In this document: positions 9,868 through 18,243 of the stretch, piece by piece
Layout: each line of letters starts with the position of its first letter
Position numbering within the stretch: position 1 is the stretch's first letter
Assembly (NCBI RefSeq): GCF_002954265.1
Contig: NZ_PPSL01000005.1
Location: 1 to 64,000 of the forward strand
DNA: 64,000 nucleotides
Direction of reading: 5' to 3'
Source: Flavipsychrobacter stenotrophus
GTDB taxonomy: Bacteria > Bacteroidota > Bacteroidia > Chitinophagales > Chitinophagaceae
Notes under the pieces: model-generated
What the model was told of the DNA's origin: nothing
Database searches by the model: none
The model's input: only the letters and a program-made list of their open reading frames with translations
Made by a program: the position numbers and the translations under genes

Positions 9868-10425
9868 ATGGATAACTACTTCGAATTATATCAATTACCC
9901 GTTAGTTTTCACCCGGATGCAGCCAAAGTAAAAGCGAGGTTCTATGAGCTGAGCAGGCAGTATCACCCGGACAGGTTTACACAGGCCGGCAATACCCAAA
10001 TGCTGGAAGCACTGACCATGGCGGCACTGAATAATAAGGCCTACAAAACGCTATCTAACGCCGATGCTACAATGGCTTATGTGCTGAAAATGCACGACGT
10101 GCTGAAGGATGAGGAGAAATATAACCTGCCACCGGCCTTCCTGATGGAGATGATGGATATAAATGAGGCGGTGACAGAGTATGAGGAACTGCCCACGAAC
10201 ACTACCCTGCGCGAACAGCTGGAAAGCACGCTGGCAGAGCAGTTTGCCGACTGGAAGGCAGCTGCAGACAAGCTGACAACAACCTACAATAATGATACTC
10301 CTAACCAGGCCGAACTCTTGCAAATAAAAGATATGTATTTTCGGAAGAAATATTTATTGCGGATTCAGGAAAGAATTAATAAATTTGCATCCCGCAACGA
10401 CGCAGATAGTACGATAGGTACTTAG
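9868..10425 (+). CDS. hscB: Fe-S cluster assembly co-chaperone HscB
   Basis: The 185-residue protein has an N-terminal J domain (about 1-75) with the HPD motif in QYHPDRF, and a C-terminal helical HSCB domain (about 95-175). HscB delivers the scaffold IscU-type protein to the Hsp70 partner HscA for Fe-S cluster transfer. The start was chosen at MDNYFELYQL because HscB proteins start close to the J domain; the longer reading from 9709 would overlap the divergent gene. No isc genes are adjacent. The tRNA-Leu gene begins 18 bp after its stop. Confidence 0.85.
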   Translation: MDNYFELYQLPVSFHPDAAKVKARFYELSRQYHPDRFTQAGNTQMLEALTMAALNNKAYKTLSNADATMAYVLKMHDVLKDEEKYNLPPAFLMEMMDINEAVTEYEELPTNTTLREQLESTLAEQFADWKAAADKLTTTYNNDTPNQAELLQIKDMYFRKKYLLRIQERINKFASRNDADSTIGT

Positions 10426-10443
10426 CCCACTGCATCAAAGATT

Positions 10444-10527
10444 GCCCAGATGGCGGAATTGGTAGACGCGCTAGACTCAAAATCTGGTTATCGCAAGGTA
10501 GTGCAGGTTCGATTCCTGTTCTGGGCA
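10444..10527 (+). tRNA. tRNA-Leu (anticodon CAA)
   Basis: The acceptor stem GCCCAGA pairs with TCTGGGC at 10520-10526, with discriminator A at 10527 and no encoded CCA. The anticodon stem CTAGA/TCTGG encloses the loop CTCAAAA, giving anticodon CAA. It has a long variable arm, the class II layout of leucine tRNA, and T-arm GGTTCGATTCC. Its 3' half is the integration site for the two islands that follow and is duplicated at 45510-45564. Confidence 0.95.
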
Positions 10528-10528
10528 C
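10474..10528 (+). repeat. Attachment site att1 (tRNA 3' end, 55 bp)
   Basis: The 55 bp from the anticodon stem to the end of tRNA-Leu are identical to 45510-45564. This is the tRNA-side junction of island 1, where integration kept the tRNA intact. Confidence 0.9.
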
Positions 10529-10551
10529 ACAGTCTAACTGACTGAAATACA

Positions 10552-10582
10552 AAGAGTTGCATTCAATTGCAGCTCTTTTTTT
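10552..10582 (+). terminator. Terminator behind tRNA-Leu
   Basis: AAGAGTTGCA (10552-10561) pairs with TGCAGCTCTT (10568-10577), followed by a run of T. It lies just inside island 1, so the tRNA now uses an element-borne terminator. Confidence 0.8.
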
Positions 10583-10611
10583 ATGCCTATATTTTTTAGT
10601 GTTCAAACGTC

Positions 10612-10632
10612 TTGCACTATAATTTGCACTAT
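10612..10632 (+). repeat. Candidate integrase arm sites, left end of island 1
   Basis: TTGCACTAT occurs twice with period 12 (10612 and 10624), 84 bp inside att1. A similar TTGCATTG pair with the same period lies near the other end (45394-45413). Confidence 0.5.
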
Positions 10633-10718
10633 GACGCTTTGAAAGCCGCTACAGTAGCGATTCTTAATGTTTACCGATAATATGTTTAATGCCTGGCACA
10701 ACAATGATTTGCGAACAT

Positions 10719-10740
10719 GCGCGTCTACCAATTCCGCCAT
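10719..10740 (-). pseudogene. Inverted 5' fragment of a tRNA-Leu
   Basis: Read on the minus strand, these 22 bp are identical to 10450-10471, the D-arm and 5' anticodon-stem start of the target tRNA-Leu. The preceding bases (GCAGA, to 10745) look like a different acceptor stem. No matching 3' half follows, so it is a remnant. The rest of the 10529-10863 gap holds only the terminator and the TTGCACTAT pair. Confidence 0.7.
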
Positions 10741-10863
10741 TCTGCTTAAGAATTCATTTTCTTTATCGTTATAACAAATATATTAGAAAGCATTCAACCT
10801 TTCTGTTTATTTTACCGCCTATTATAGAGAAACCACATTGTAGAAAACATAAAAATTAGAATT

Positions 10864-11343
10864 ATGATTGTTCGAGTTGACCCAGCAGGACTATATCCGA
10901 TTGGAGGCACTATAGGTAAAGGAACGTGGAAGGACTATATTCATGGCAAGTGTACTCCGATAGCTATAGCGTTCGAGTATTATATGGAACACCTTAGGGT
11001 TAAACACTCACCTACTTCCGTGAGCAGGTTGGATTGCGTATTTGCGTTTGATAATGATGCAATTTCAACCGGTTATTCACTTGGTAACCCTACAAAGAGT
11101 GTATATGTTCTCGATGCTACCGGTCACACCTTAATAAGCCGACACAACTATGAAGTTATATCTTACTTGAGTACATCGTTTGCCGGTAATTACTTTGGGG
11201 CAATTTTAGAGGAAGAGCCATTGCTAATAAACTACTGGAACGGTACAGCCTCAACAGAATATATTACTTCGATGGGCAAGAAGCTCGATTACTCTAATGA
11301 GATATTAATCGACTCGGATGTGACGGTTGTAGAAATTAAGTAA
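10864..11343 (+). CDS. Hypothetical protein, possibly ADP-ribosyltransferase-like
   Basis: The 159-residue soluble protein contains the run SRLDCVFAFDN (about 54-64), then a YW-x-G motif near residue 121 and late acidic residues. This layout loosely recalls small ADP-ribosyltransferase-like folds (DUF2441 type), where an Arg and a FA block precede an aromatic motif; that assignment is a guess from pattern only. It is the first gene of island 1 and stands alone, with an A-rich leader before the ATG. No partner or antitoxin is next to it. Confidence 0.5.
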   Translation: MIVRVDPAGLYPIGGTIGKGTWKDYIHGKCTPIAIAFEYYMEHLRVKHSPTSVSRLDCVFAFDNDAISTGYSLGNPTKSVYVLDATGHTLISRHNYEVISYLSTSFAGNYFGAILEEEPLLINYWNGTASTEYITSMGKKLDYSNEILIDSDVTVVEIK

Positions 11344-11827
11344 CAATTTCCTTTGTGTCTTGAATTATGAAACGAATCTATTTTGTCATCGGTGAAGGCG
11401 GGGGTAGTAATCCACTTTGGTGAGATGTTTAACGGGCATTCGACAAGCCGGAAGACCAAATATTCGGTTGACTACCGGATTGGACGTTCCATTGTGGGCA
11501 TGGATGCTTTCAATGCAGGAGATGAATCCACCAATGAGTCCTAACGCTGTCCTTGCCAATATTACCTCACCAAGAGAAGCTGCGTTTGAATATTATTTGA
11601 TACCTCTTTGAATGAATGCGATGTACGGATACCAGTCTACCTAAGATTACATTGACTTATTGGGTCTTCACTGTACTATTATGGGAGTTGTTGTTTTAAG
11701 CCGCGGTGCAATGATCCCAGCACTGACATTGCCGGTACCGCAATTAGATATTGTTCATTCACATACAATACCCGCTAACGGGAATGCTCACAGAGTCCGA
11801 ACCGCTTGCGGATGGATGTAGTAACTA
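11344..11827. other. 484-bp gap, no supported gene
   Basis: A 64-codon open frame (11417-11611) lacks any family resemblance and reads like a shadow of decayed sequence. I see no convincing gene, RNA or terminator. The sequence is less A/T-rich than its surroundings and may be gene debris. Confidence 0.5.
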
Positions 11828-11841
11828 TATCAATATTGACA
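11828..11841 (-). promoter_or_regulatory. Dispersed palindrome, site 1 (TATCAATATTGACA)
   Basis: It directly abuts the TGA stop of the minus-strand PIN-like gene (11842). One mismatch to TGTCAATATTGACA. Confidence 0.65.
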
Positions 11842-12417
11842 TCAGTTCACCATCAATTTAATCCTCAGACATTCTTGATGGACCTCGCTGATATAAGGCG
11901 CCAACGGTCTGTTATTAGAAATGTGTTCTTGGAGAATCTGACTTAAGTCACTCTCATTTAAATGTTGATTAAACAGTAGCCATCCATATAAATGTGGTGT
12001 AGTTTGTACTCTACTGTTTCCTAAAATTTTCTTTGCAAATTTTCTTGCTTTTTGATCATCTGTAAGAAAAACCTGGTTGGTTCTTTTTGCAAATGCTATT
12101 GAAGAAAGCTCCCCCAATCCTAATTTTTTTCTATTCTGCATCAACTCGACTTCTTGTAAATCTGCTATACTTAAGTTAAAACTACTAACAGTTTGCTTAG
12201 TTAGAAGTGACTGCAGCTTATTAATAAGTACTTGCTCTTTTTCGTCAATACCTCTCCTCCTTTTAAATAAGCACTCATATTCGACAAACTTAGTTATCGA
12301 AAAAAAACACTTACTATTTAAAGTTGCCGCTAATAGAAGTGCTGAAGATATTACATTCCATAGTGAGCAACTATCTATGATATTTATTTTCTCAAATTCC
12401 CTTACGTCAATTTCCAT
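11842..12417 (-). CDS. PIN-domain-like protein (putative RNase toxin)
   Basis: The 191-residue protein starts with INIIDSCSLWNVIS, matching the first PIN strand with its catalytic Asp. It keeps a glutamate block (FVEYECL near 45) and the late acidic motif FLTDDQKARKFAKK (about 121-134), so the usual four-acid PIN site looks complete. PIN proteins cleave RNA and often act as toxins. Its ATG overlaps the stop of the upstream XRE/ImmA gene by 11 bp, so the two are translationally coupled. XRE-ImmA plus PIN-like pairs recur in defence islands; the peptidase partner would be the regulator or antitoxin. Family-level name unknown. Confidence 0.6.
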   Translation of the reverse strand: MEIDVREFEKINIIDSCSLWNVISSALLLAATLNSKCFFSITKFVEYECLFKRRRGIDEKEQVLINKLQSLLTKQTVSSFNLSIADLQEVELMQNRKKLGLGELSSIAFAKRTNQVFLTDDQKARKFAKKILGNSRVQTTPHLYGWLLFNQHLNESDLSQILQEHISNNRPLAPYISEVHQECLRIKLMVN

Positions 12418-13549
12418 AGTCCAGTTTTAAAGAAAACATTTCAAGAATTAATGGCAATTCAAATTCATTTGTAAGTAGCATCTCTGCAAATCTTCTTTCT
12501 GATATGTATCCTTTTGTATAACCTTCAAAGCACTTATTTATATAAAAAGAAGACAATCCTCTTTCCATTAATTTTCTTTTTGCTTCTTTAAGTTTACCAT
12601 CTGATAAAGCTAATTCCGGGTCTTCTTTTTGGTTTGAAGGGATTCTTATTTTTGAATAAGCTGTGTACTGAGTTTGATTAATAAATTTCGCTTCTTTTAG
12701 AGAAATCAAGAGTGGAAGAATATTAGTTTTAAATTGGAGTGCAAGCGTAGTAACAATTTCTTCCGTCCAAATAGAAACATTCAAATTCTTAATTGCTTCC
12801 TTGGGAATTAAAAAATTCGATGCAAAAGTATTTGCCCTGATTTCAATTAGATTATTATCCTTGCCGTCATTTAAAAAAGATATGTTGATTTCATTATCAG
12901 AGTCAAATACTGAATGCCCTATTTCATGAGCAATTGTGAAGTTCTGGCGAAAAACATCTTCATTATAATTTACAAGTACACATTTTCCCGCTGTAGGATG
13001 GTTGATAAATAATCCTGAAATATCCGAATTAGAAAGCCGTCTTCTGAATATGTGGATTCCAAGATTTCTCAGATCATAGTAAAGGTCTTTTATTATCGTA
13101 TTTGGCCTATATCCTAAGTGCGTTCTAAGTGCATTAGCACCTTGTTCTCCGTGTGCCTTGAAAAAAGTGCCGCTTGTGGTGAAATTGAACCTGTTAGGTT
13201 TAAAGCTAAGCTCGTCCCATAAAAATTGCTCGCTTTCACAGAGAAAAAGAAACTCTTGTATTGTCCACCTATCTTCTTTGGAGAAAGACTCTCCATGTTT
13301 GCGATATAAAATATCAATTTGTTCTGATGCTGAAAGCTTTTGATTACTGATGAAGAAAACATAATCCTGCTTGTAATAATCTGAAAATATCAATATTTCA
13401 TCTCCTGATGGTTCACTTTCACCTTTCTAATAATTTTCAATCCTTGACATGGATATCCCAGTGCCTTTTTCAACCTCATTTAGAGACAACTGCAGCTGTT
13501 CTCTACATCGATTTAGTTTTGCTCCGAGGGACTTAAGATCAAGAGACAT
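12407..13549 (-). pseudogene. XRE-HTH/ImmA-IrrE metallopeptidase, interrupted by an in-frame amber codon
   Basis: Read from the ATG at 13549, codons 1-40 give an XRE-type helix-turn-helix (GAKLNRCREQLQLSLNEVEK, then SMSRIEN). A TAG at 13427-13429 is codon 41. The same frame then continues with KGESEPSGDEILIF and a 330-residue ImmA/IrrE peptidase body containing the zinc motif AHEIGH (near 13-kb position 12925). Intact relatives read IENGK-x-EPSGDEIL, so the stop sits exactly in the conserved joint. A TTG at 13393 could restart translation of the peptidase alone. Such proteins cleave a repressor or act as antitoxin to the following gene. Alternatives are a sequencing error or a true split into HTH and peptidase. 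Confidence 0.75.
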
Positions 13550-13603
13550 ATTATAATATTAAACTAAAATTCGGAAAAATAAAATACATACCAAGAGATA
13601 TAC

Positions 13604-14425
13604 TTAGAATGGCAAATCATCTTTAGTCGATGTCACAGTCAAATCCTTATTCTTTCTTATTAGATACATTGCTATTGACGTAGAGAGGCCTACCATTAAT
13701 TCAGCTTCTTCAAAACTGGGCTCACCGTTTTCTTTTAGATGTCTTCCTTTTTCAGAAGAAAAGCCCCATATTTTTTCAATAATAATATCTATAGTTACAG
13801 GCACTATGTTTCTATTTTGTTTAATCAACGCCCCCAAGGTTTCATTCCTATTACCAACTATTTCTCGTGCTACTACTTCAAGACATGCAACACCATGTTG
13901 TATGGCACCTGTTATGTCGGGTATTGGTCTGCGGGACAAATCATTTATCGCTTCCTGAATTTCATTTTTCGCCGTATTCAATCCCGCGGTAACCATTATA
14001 TCTTCTGCTTTTCGCAAATCAGCTTCAAAAAATTCTTCGCCGCGATATGTAATTTGACCGTCTTCCAATTTCCACCCAATTCCATTTACTTTGAAATATT
14101 CATTTATCTCGTCTGTAAATCGGCTTTGATGGCGTCGTTCAATTTGATGATATAATGCTTCAATAATATCATAAATTTTAAACCAATCGCAATTATCAAT
14201 TAAATCTTGTATTTCATATCGTACATTATCATCACCCCAATTATTTTGTGTATCCGGTGCAACTCTTAATGTTTGGCAGATATAAAGTCGCACGGCTTTA
14301 GGAGTGTAACCATAAGCGTAGAGACTTTGAATAAGAAAACTTCGTAGCCCAGTAGGGGCATCCTCTCTCAAAATAATTTCTTTTTGTACAGAATTATATC
14401 CGTGTCTTTTCGAAAAGCTTTCCAT
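13604..14425 (-). CDS. AbiJ-like abortive-infection protein
   Basis: The 273-residue protein begins MESFSKRHGYNSVQ and has the AbiJ N-terminal domain pattern (REDAPTGLRSFL near 24-35). The C-terminal half matches the Abi-C/HEPN-like module: GAIQHGVACLEVVAREI, then IEKIWGFSSEKGRHLKENGE, with the R-x-x-x-H-like basic motif and an acid-rich helix after it. AbiJ-type proteins are phage-defence factors thought to act through HEPN RNase activity. The ATG at 14425 was preferred to a TTG at 14440. It lies between the broken XRE/ImmA module and a DUF559-like nuclease, all on the minus strand. Confidence 0.7.
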   Translation of the reverse strand: MESFSKRHGYNSVQKEIILREDAPTGLRSFLIQSLYAYGYTPKAVRLYICQTLRVAPDTQNNWGDDNVRYEIQDLIDNCDWFKIYDIIEALYHQIERRHQSRFTDEINEYFKVNGIGWKLEDGQITYRGEEFFEADLRKAEDIMVTAGLNTAKNEIQEAINDLSRRPIPDITGAIQHGVACLEVVAREIVGNRNETLGALIKQNRNIVPVTIDIIIEKIWGFSSEKGRHLKENGEPSFEEAELMVGLSTSIAMYLIRKNKDLTVTSTKDDLPF

Positions 14426-14509
14426 AATGATTTTTTTCAATTTAAATTTGATCTAAACCTATTTTCTTGACTCAAGAAACCTATTAAGATTTGATAAAAG
14501 CCCCATTAT

Positions 14510-15199
14510 TTAATTTTTTGCTTCAACCATTTTCCTGATGTCGCCAACCACTTTATCAATCGACTCTCTAACGTCTTTACCTGTGAAACGCATTACTACG
14601 AAACCCAGTTCCTGTAGCTTCCTATCTATTCCCCGATCTCTCTTAGCTTGTTCCTCGGTTCGCTCATGATAGCTATGTCCATCGGTATAAACGCATATCG
14701 GCCTTCTTCCATTGGGAAGATAGAAGTCAGGCTGGGTAAGCAGATCGGCATATTTTAAACGTAAATCTTTCTCTTCCGAATTATTGATGTGAGCTTTCTT
14801 GCCGAACCTATTTAATGGAAACTGTACTTCGAAATAAATATTACTTTCCAATAGTTTAGGGTATAATTTCCGTTCGAGTGGACTTTGTAATACCGTCAGG
14901 CAGGTCACACAGTTTTTCGATTGTTTAAAGTTACAACTGGAACATATTTCATCGGCTGTATTAGCCTTCTCGATGTGTGCCGCAGTAGCGGCTTCGATTC
15001 CCAACTTCTGATACCAGCTTATCGAATCGATAATTACAGATAGCTCTGTGCGAAATTTTATAAGGTCGTCCAATCCGCACTCGAAACACCTATCCCAGTT
15101 CTGGCCCTTTTCTCGAACTACAACTTGGAATCGTACAGCATCACCACGATACTGGTTTTCGTTAACCACCTTTATTATCTCTATAGGGACTTTACTCAT
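14510..15199 (-). CDS. DUF559/Vsr-like endonuclease-domain protein
   Basis: The 229-residue protein has a four-cysteine knuckle (C-x-x-C in CSSCNF and C-x-x-C in NCVTC, about 85-98). A C-terminal PD-(D/E)xK-like domain of the DUF559/MTES_1575 type follows, with PDFYLP (about 153-158), ICVYTDG and the R-x-x-D-R ending KLQELGFVVMRFTGKDV. These proteins act as small DNA endonucleases in repair or defence loci. The cysteines may bind zinc. It sits 85 bp upstream of the AbiJ-like gene and could be transcribed with it. Confidence 0.65.
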   Translation of the reverse strand: MSKVPIEIIKVVNENQYRGDAVRFQVVVREKGQNWDRCFECGLDDLIKFRTELSVIIDSISWYQKLGIEAATAAHIEKANTADEICSSCNFKQSKNCVTCLTVLQSPLERKLYPKLLESNIYFEVQFPLNRFGKKAHINNSEEKDLRLKYADLLTQPDFYLPNGRRPICVYTDGHSYHERTEEQAKRDRGIDRKLQELGFVVMRFTGKDVRESIDKVVGDIRKMVEAKN

Positions 15200-15329
15200 A
15201 ATCTTCTCATTATTGAACTTGCGATACGTCTATTGGACTCAAATATAATACACAGAGTTAATATTTATTCCGAAGTTTTGCATTTGCTTTGCGGGAATGC
15301 ATACACTACGATACTCCGCGTCTGTTATC

Positions 15330-15345
15330 TTCGGTTATAACCGAA
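15330..15345. promoter_or_regulatory. 16-bp perfect palindrome before a small gene
   Basis: TTCGGTTATAACCGAA reads the same on both strands and ends 6 bp before the ATG at 15352. It also lies in the divergent region upstream of the DUF559-like gene. It could be an operator for a dimeric regulator covering the ribosome-binding region. Confidence 0.5.
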
Positions 15346-15351
15346 AAGAAT

Positions 15352-15621
15352 ATGACCACTCACAAGATACCTACGAAGCAAGGACAGATTTGTAAGATAG
15401 TAAACCGACTTCCAGATGAAAACCTGGCAGAGACCTACCTTATCCTTGAAGACTTGGCTTCTTATTCGGACGATGCGACCATCTATGTCGTGAGTATTAC
15501 CGACCTTCAAAGAAATATATCTAATCCTACTGCCGCACCACGTAAAGCTGTTATGAAATCTAAACTGACCGTTGTTGCCGAAGACTTGACGAGCTATGTT
15601 GAATCCTGGAACAGGTCTTAG
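15352..15621 (+). CDS. Hypothetical small protein
   Basis: The 89-residue protein, starting MTTHKIPTKQGQICK, is soluble with a Thr/Ala/Lys-rich C-terminal half and no motif I recognise. The ATG at 15352 was chosen over one at 15289 because the longer form would run through the palindrome at 15330. Its 3' end overlaps the convergent gene at 15618 by 4 bp. Confidence 0.5.
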   Translation: MTTHKIPTKQGQICKIVNRLPDENLAETYLILEDLASYSDDATIYVVSITDLQRNISNPTAAPRKAVMKSKLTVVAEDLTSYVESWNRS

Positions 15622-15989
15622 TTGGTAGTTGTACCTAAGAACAAAATATTATACACAGTATATCCTTGTGAATTCTCACTCCCACTTATTTGAACTCCCT
15701 TTAACTTCTTGACTTGTAGAGGACGTAAATTCTTATCCTTGTAGTTAACAACAATGTCGAAGTCCAAGTCCAATACATCCCGAGATGATGTATTTACAAC
15801 CTCCTTATCAAAGTCATTAGACCCGTTGTTATCCAGTGCTATCCTACCATAGTAAGATATATTTCCATCCTTCATGACTTGGTATATCAGTTGTTTGATA
15901 CTGGCAAACTTCTTACCCCCATTGAGTGCTTCGATATTCACCCATTCATAATTACTGGTATCAAACGTTTCAATTATAGTTCTTCCCAT
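15618..15989 (-). CDS. Hypothetical protein
   Basis: The 123-residue protein is beta-rich, with conserved-looking blocks NYEWVNIEALNGGKKF and LDLDFDIVVNYKDKNLRPLQ. I recognise no family. It overlaps the convergent small gene tail to tail by 4 bp, which suggests both ends are real. The 250 bp upstream of it (15990-16237) contain one dispersed palindrome and no gene. Confidence 0.5.
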   Translation of the reverse strand: MGRTIIETFDTSNYEWVNIEALNGGKKFASIKQLIYQVMKDGNISYYGRIALDNNGSNDFDKEVVNTSSRDVLDLDFDIVVNYKDKNLRPLQVKKLKGVQISGSENSQGYTVYNILFLGTTTN

Positions 15990-16080
15990 ATAGTCCCTTT
16001 ACGGTAAATATAAACACACAATCCTATATATTCCAAGACTACAACATAAATAATCGAACCAACCATGTTCACTCCACGGA

Positions 16081-16094
16081 TGTCAGTATTGACA
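16081..16094. promoter_or_regulatory. Dispersed palindrome, site 2 (TGTCAGTATTGACA)
   Basis: One mismatch to the consensus. It lies 92 bp before the start of the gene at 15989 and 144 bp after the stop of the gene at 16238. Confidence 0.6.
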
Positions 16095-16237
16095 TGGAAC
16101 CGCCTTGCTCTGTGCTCTTACATGATTTGCATTCCGACTGAATTTCGAGTACCAGAAGCTCCGTTGTGTGAGTTCTGACACCAGTGCTGCTTGTTACTGT
16201 TCGACCATAAAGCCGTAAGCGAACAACGCACAACACT

Positions 16238-16603
16238 CTAATTTAAACTGGAAAGATCGTGATGCTCAAAATACAATATCAGATTGCCCGTTTTGTCGCT
16301 CACGATGTCTTGCACCCGAAGGAACCTTGTACCGTGCGTCACATAGAACGGCTTGTTTTTAGTGAGAAAATCAGCAATTGGTGAAATTGAACGTGTGTCA
16401 GACTCTTTCAAATACGTCCATGCTCCAATATAGAGATCGTACGCCGAGGAATGTCTATACATTAGTTTACCTATTACTTGCATCCCTCTTTCATTAATTA
16501 CATCGATCTTCAAATAGTCGAGTACAGAGCGAGGCTGGTATGGTCTTGGGCTTTTCAGATATTCTGCATATTCTTCGGCAGTGACAAATTCCGTCTTATA
16601 CAT
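16238..16603 (-). CDS. Hypothetical protein
   Basis: The 121-residue soluble protein begins MYKTEFVTAEEYAEYLKSPR. The late segment LTKNKPFYVTHGTRFLRVQD looks like a small alpha/beta fold, but no catalytic motif stands out. It is 70 bp from the GIY-YIG gene on the same strand and downstream of it, so the two may be one unit. No function can be offered. Confidence 0.5.
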   Translation of the reverse strand: MYKTEFVTAEEYAEYLKSPRPYQPRSVLDYLKIDVINERGMQVIGKLMYRHSSAYDLYIGAWTYLKESDTRSISPIADFLTKNKPFYVTHGTRFLRVQDIVSDKTGNLILYFEHHDLSSLN

Positions 16604-16673
16604 GACCTTTTTTTACCAAACTTACGAATTTGTAGTTTTCCTTTACAATTTCTAATATAAAGATCTTCACAAA

Positions 16674-17219
16674 TTATATCTTATAGAACAATGCGACTAC
16701 ATTAGTGTCTCCTGTAACAGCTAACGGTAGATTTGTAACGATGCCTCCCCTGCTGTTAGCGAGATTCTTTTTGCCTATTGACATAATGCATGCCTTTTCT
16801 GCTGCCTTTAGGTTTATCGTACTATCCACCGTGGCGGTCGAGAACATTAAGCTGTCAAGCATGAAATCAATGTGCGGTCGAAGTAATTCCCGGTCTCGTA
16901 TAAATGTAACCAGGCTATCTGGCAACATTGGTTGGTAAACCTTTCCAGTTAAGTAACCCCCTAACACCTTTTTATCTTTATGAGATACGAAATCGGAAAG
17001 TGAGTCTTTGTGATAGATAGTATAAGCCCCACTCAAAATTGCTGAAATGTGTTGCCCTAACCTATGCCGCATGTTTTCGGCGATTCCAACATAATAAGGG
17101 ACGAAGCCATCATTTATTTGAAAGCCCCATAAGTACACGCCTCGATGCCTACAAACTGATTTCCCTATTTGATCGTAAGGAGCCAAATCAGACCAATTTA
17201 ACACCAGTTGTGTACTCAT
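16674..17219 (-). CDS. GIY-YIG nuclease-domain protein
   Basis: The 181-residue protein carries the GIY-YIG signature as GVYLWG (27-32) and YYVGIA (42-47), spaced as in the family. The catalytic-region arginine follows in NMRHRLGQH, and the late Glu and Asn are present in AAEKACIMSIGKKNLANSRGG. The active site therefore looks complete. GIY-YIG enzymes cut DNA; stand-alone versions in islands serve repair, homing or defence. The 17220-17744 region separates it from a divergent HNH gene, so two small nucleases sit head to head. Confidence 0.7.
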   Translation of the reverse strand: MSTQLVLNWSDLAPYDQIGKSVCRHRGVYLWGFQINDGFVPYYVGIAENMRHRLGQHISAILSGAYTIYHKDSLSDFVSHKDKKVLGGYLTGKVYQPMLPDSLVTFIRDRELLRPHIDFMLDSLMFSTATVDSTINLKAAEKACIMSIGKKNLANSRGGIVTNLPLAVTGDTNVVALFYKI

Positions 17220-17744
17220 GTTTAAATTATTTATGCGCTTTACATGGAAATAAAAGTATGGATTATTATATAGAGCTTCTATAGCTCGAAATGGGAAAAT
17301 TCATATAGAAATTCCAATATGTTTTTCAGATGCTCTCGTTAACCTCCATAATTAGACTTTATAGTGCCGCACTCCTCCTATAACCGGAGTCAATATTGAA
17401 CCCGAAGAATAGCATAGAATGGCACAAAGTAAGAGTTGTTAGTAAAAAGACATGCTGCATCAACCCAGCTGAGCATGGCCTGGAGTGATCCAGGCATCGG
17501 ACCTGTCGGCTTGAGGGTTAATCATCATTTTCGACGTCAACAATGAGTGAAAATTTCTTTTTCAAATATTTTTATTTAGATGTCTTGCTAAAAGTCTACC
17601 TTGTAATTTTATAGTTGTTGAGTGTCAACGGATTAGAATTATTTAATAAAAATTATGAATCATTATCTACATTTTGATTAATTATGAAGCAATTATGAAT
17701 AATTATTTGTATATTATATACTCTTACTTTTGTCAAAAAAAACG
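17220..17744. other. 525-bp divergent regulatory region
   Basis: No gene is supported. It holds a degenerate dispersed palindrome (17388-17401), a small perfect hairpin GCCTGGA/TCCAGGC (17478-17495), and three direct repeats AATTATGAA at 17651, 17680 and 17691 before the HNH start. It presumably contains the promoters of both divergent nuclease genes. Confidence 0.5.
17388..17401. promoter_or_regulatory. Dispersed palindrome, site 3 (AGTCAATATTGAAC)
   Basis: The core TCAATATTGA is intact while the outer bases differ. It lies in the divergent GIY-YIG/HNH region. Confidence 0.45.
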
Positions 17745-18155
17745 ATGAACGAACAGTATATTAGTCAAGAAATCATTCGAGTATTGGGTCGCTACAATAG
17801 GACTAAACATTTTCCCGGCTTTGCAAATGCACATCAGCTTTCTACATGGTACGGAAATCAATTGCGTCTTCAGGAATGCAAGTGCCATTATTGTGAGACA
17901 TCAATTATAGACATAAAAAGATTGATTCAAAATGGATTATTAGCGACTCGTGCTGTCGGAGGTGGTGGTGCAAGAGGACCAGTACTTGAAATAGATAAGA
18001 AGAGTAATCATTTGGGTTACAATGAAGACAACTGTGTCCTGGCTTGCTATTACTGTAACAATGATAAAAGCTACATCTTTGGTACTGATGACTACAAACG
18101 TTTTTATGGTCCAGCGAGAAATGCACATTTCAGAGAATTGATCGGGCAACTATAG
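17745..18155 (+). CDS. HNH-type zinc-knuckle endonuclease
   Basis: The 136-residue protein has a C-x-x-C pair in CKCHYCE (about 46-52) and a second in ACYYCNN (about 105-111), flanking the HNH core GPVLEIDKKSN and the asparagine-rich NEDNCVLA. This is the treble-clef layout of HNH nucleases, though the usual first His is replaced by the EID block seen in some subgroups. The ATG at 17745 was preferred to a TTG at 17730. It could be a restriction or effector nuclease; no methylase is adjacent. Confidence 0.65.
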   Translation: MNEQYISQEIIRVLGRYNRTKHFPGFANAHQLSTWYGNQLRLQECKCHYCETSIIDIKRLIQNGLLATRAVGGGGARGPVLEIDKKSNHLGYNEDNCVLACYYCNNDKSYIFGTDDYKRFYGPARNAHFRELIGQL

Positions 18156-18243
18156 TGATATAGCGAGTTCTTTTATCTGCATTCGATAATGTATTACGGT
18201 AGCTGATCTTCAAATACACAGTATGTAAAATTTGCGCTGTTTA

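Noticed and set aside
11417-11611. 64-codon frame after the first island gene
   Set aside because: No leader, no similarity, and surrounding sequence looks like decayed debris.
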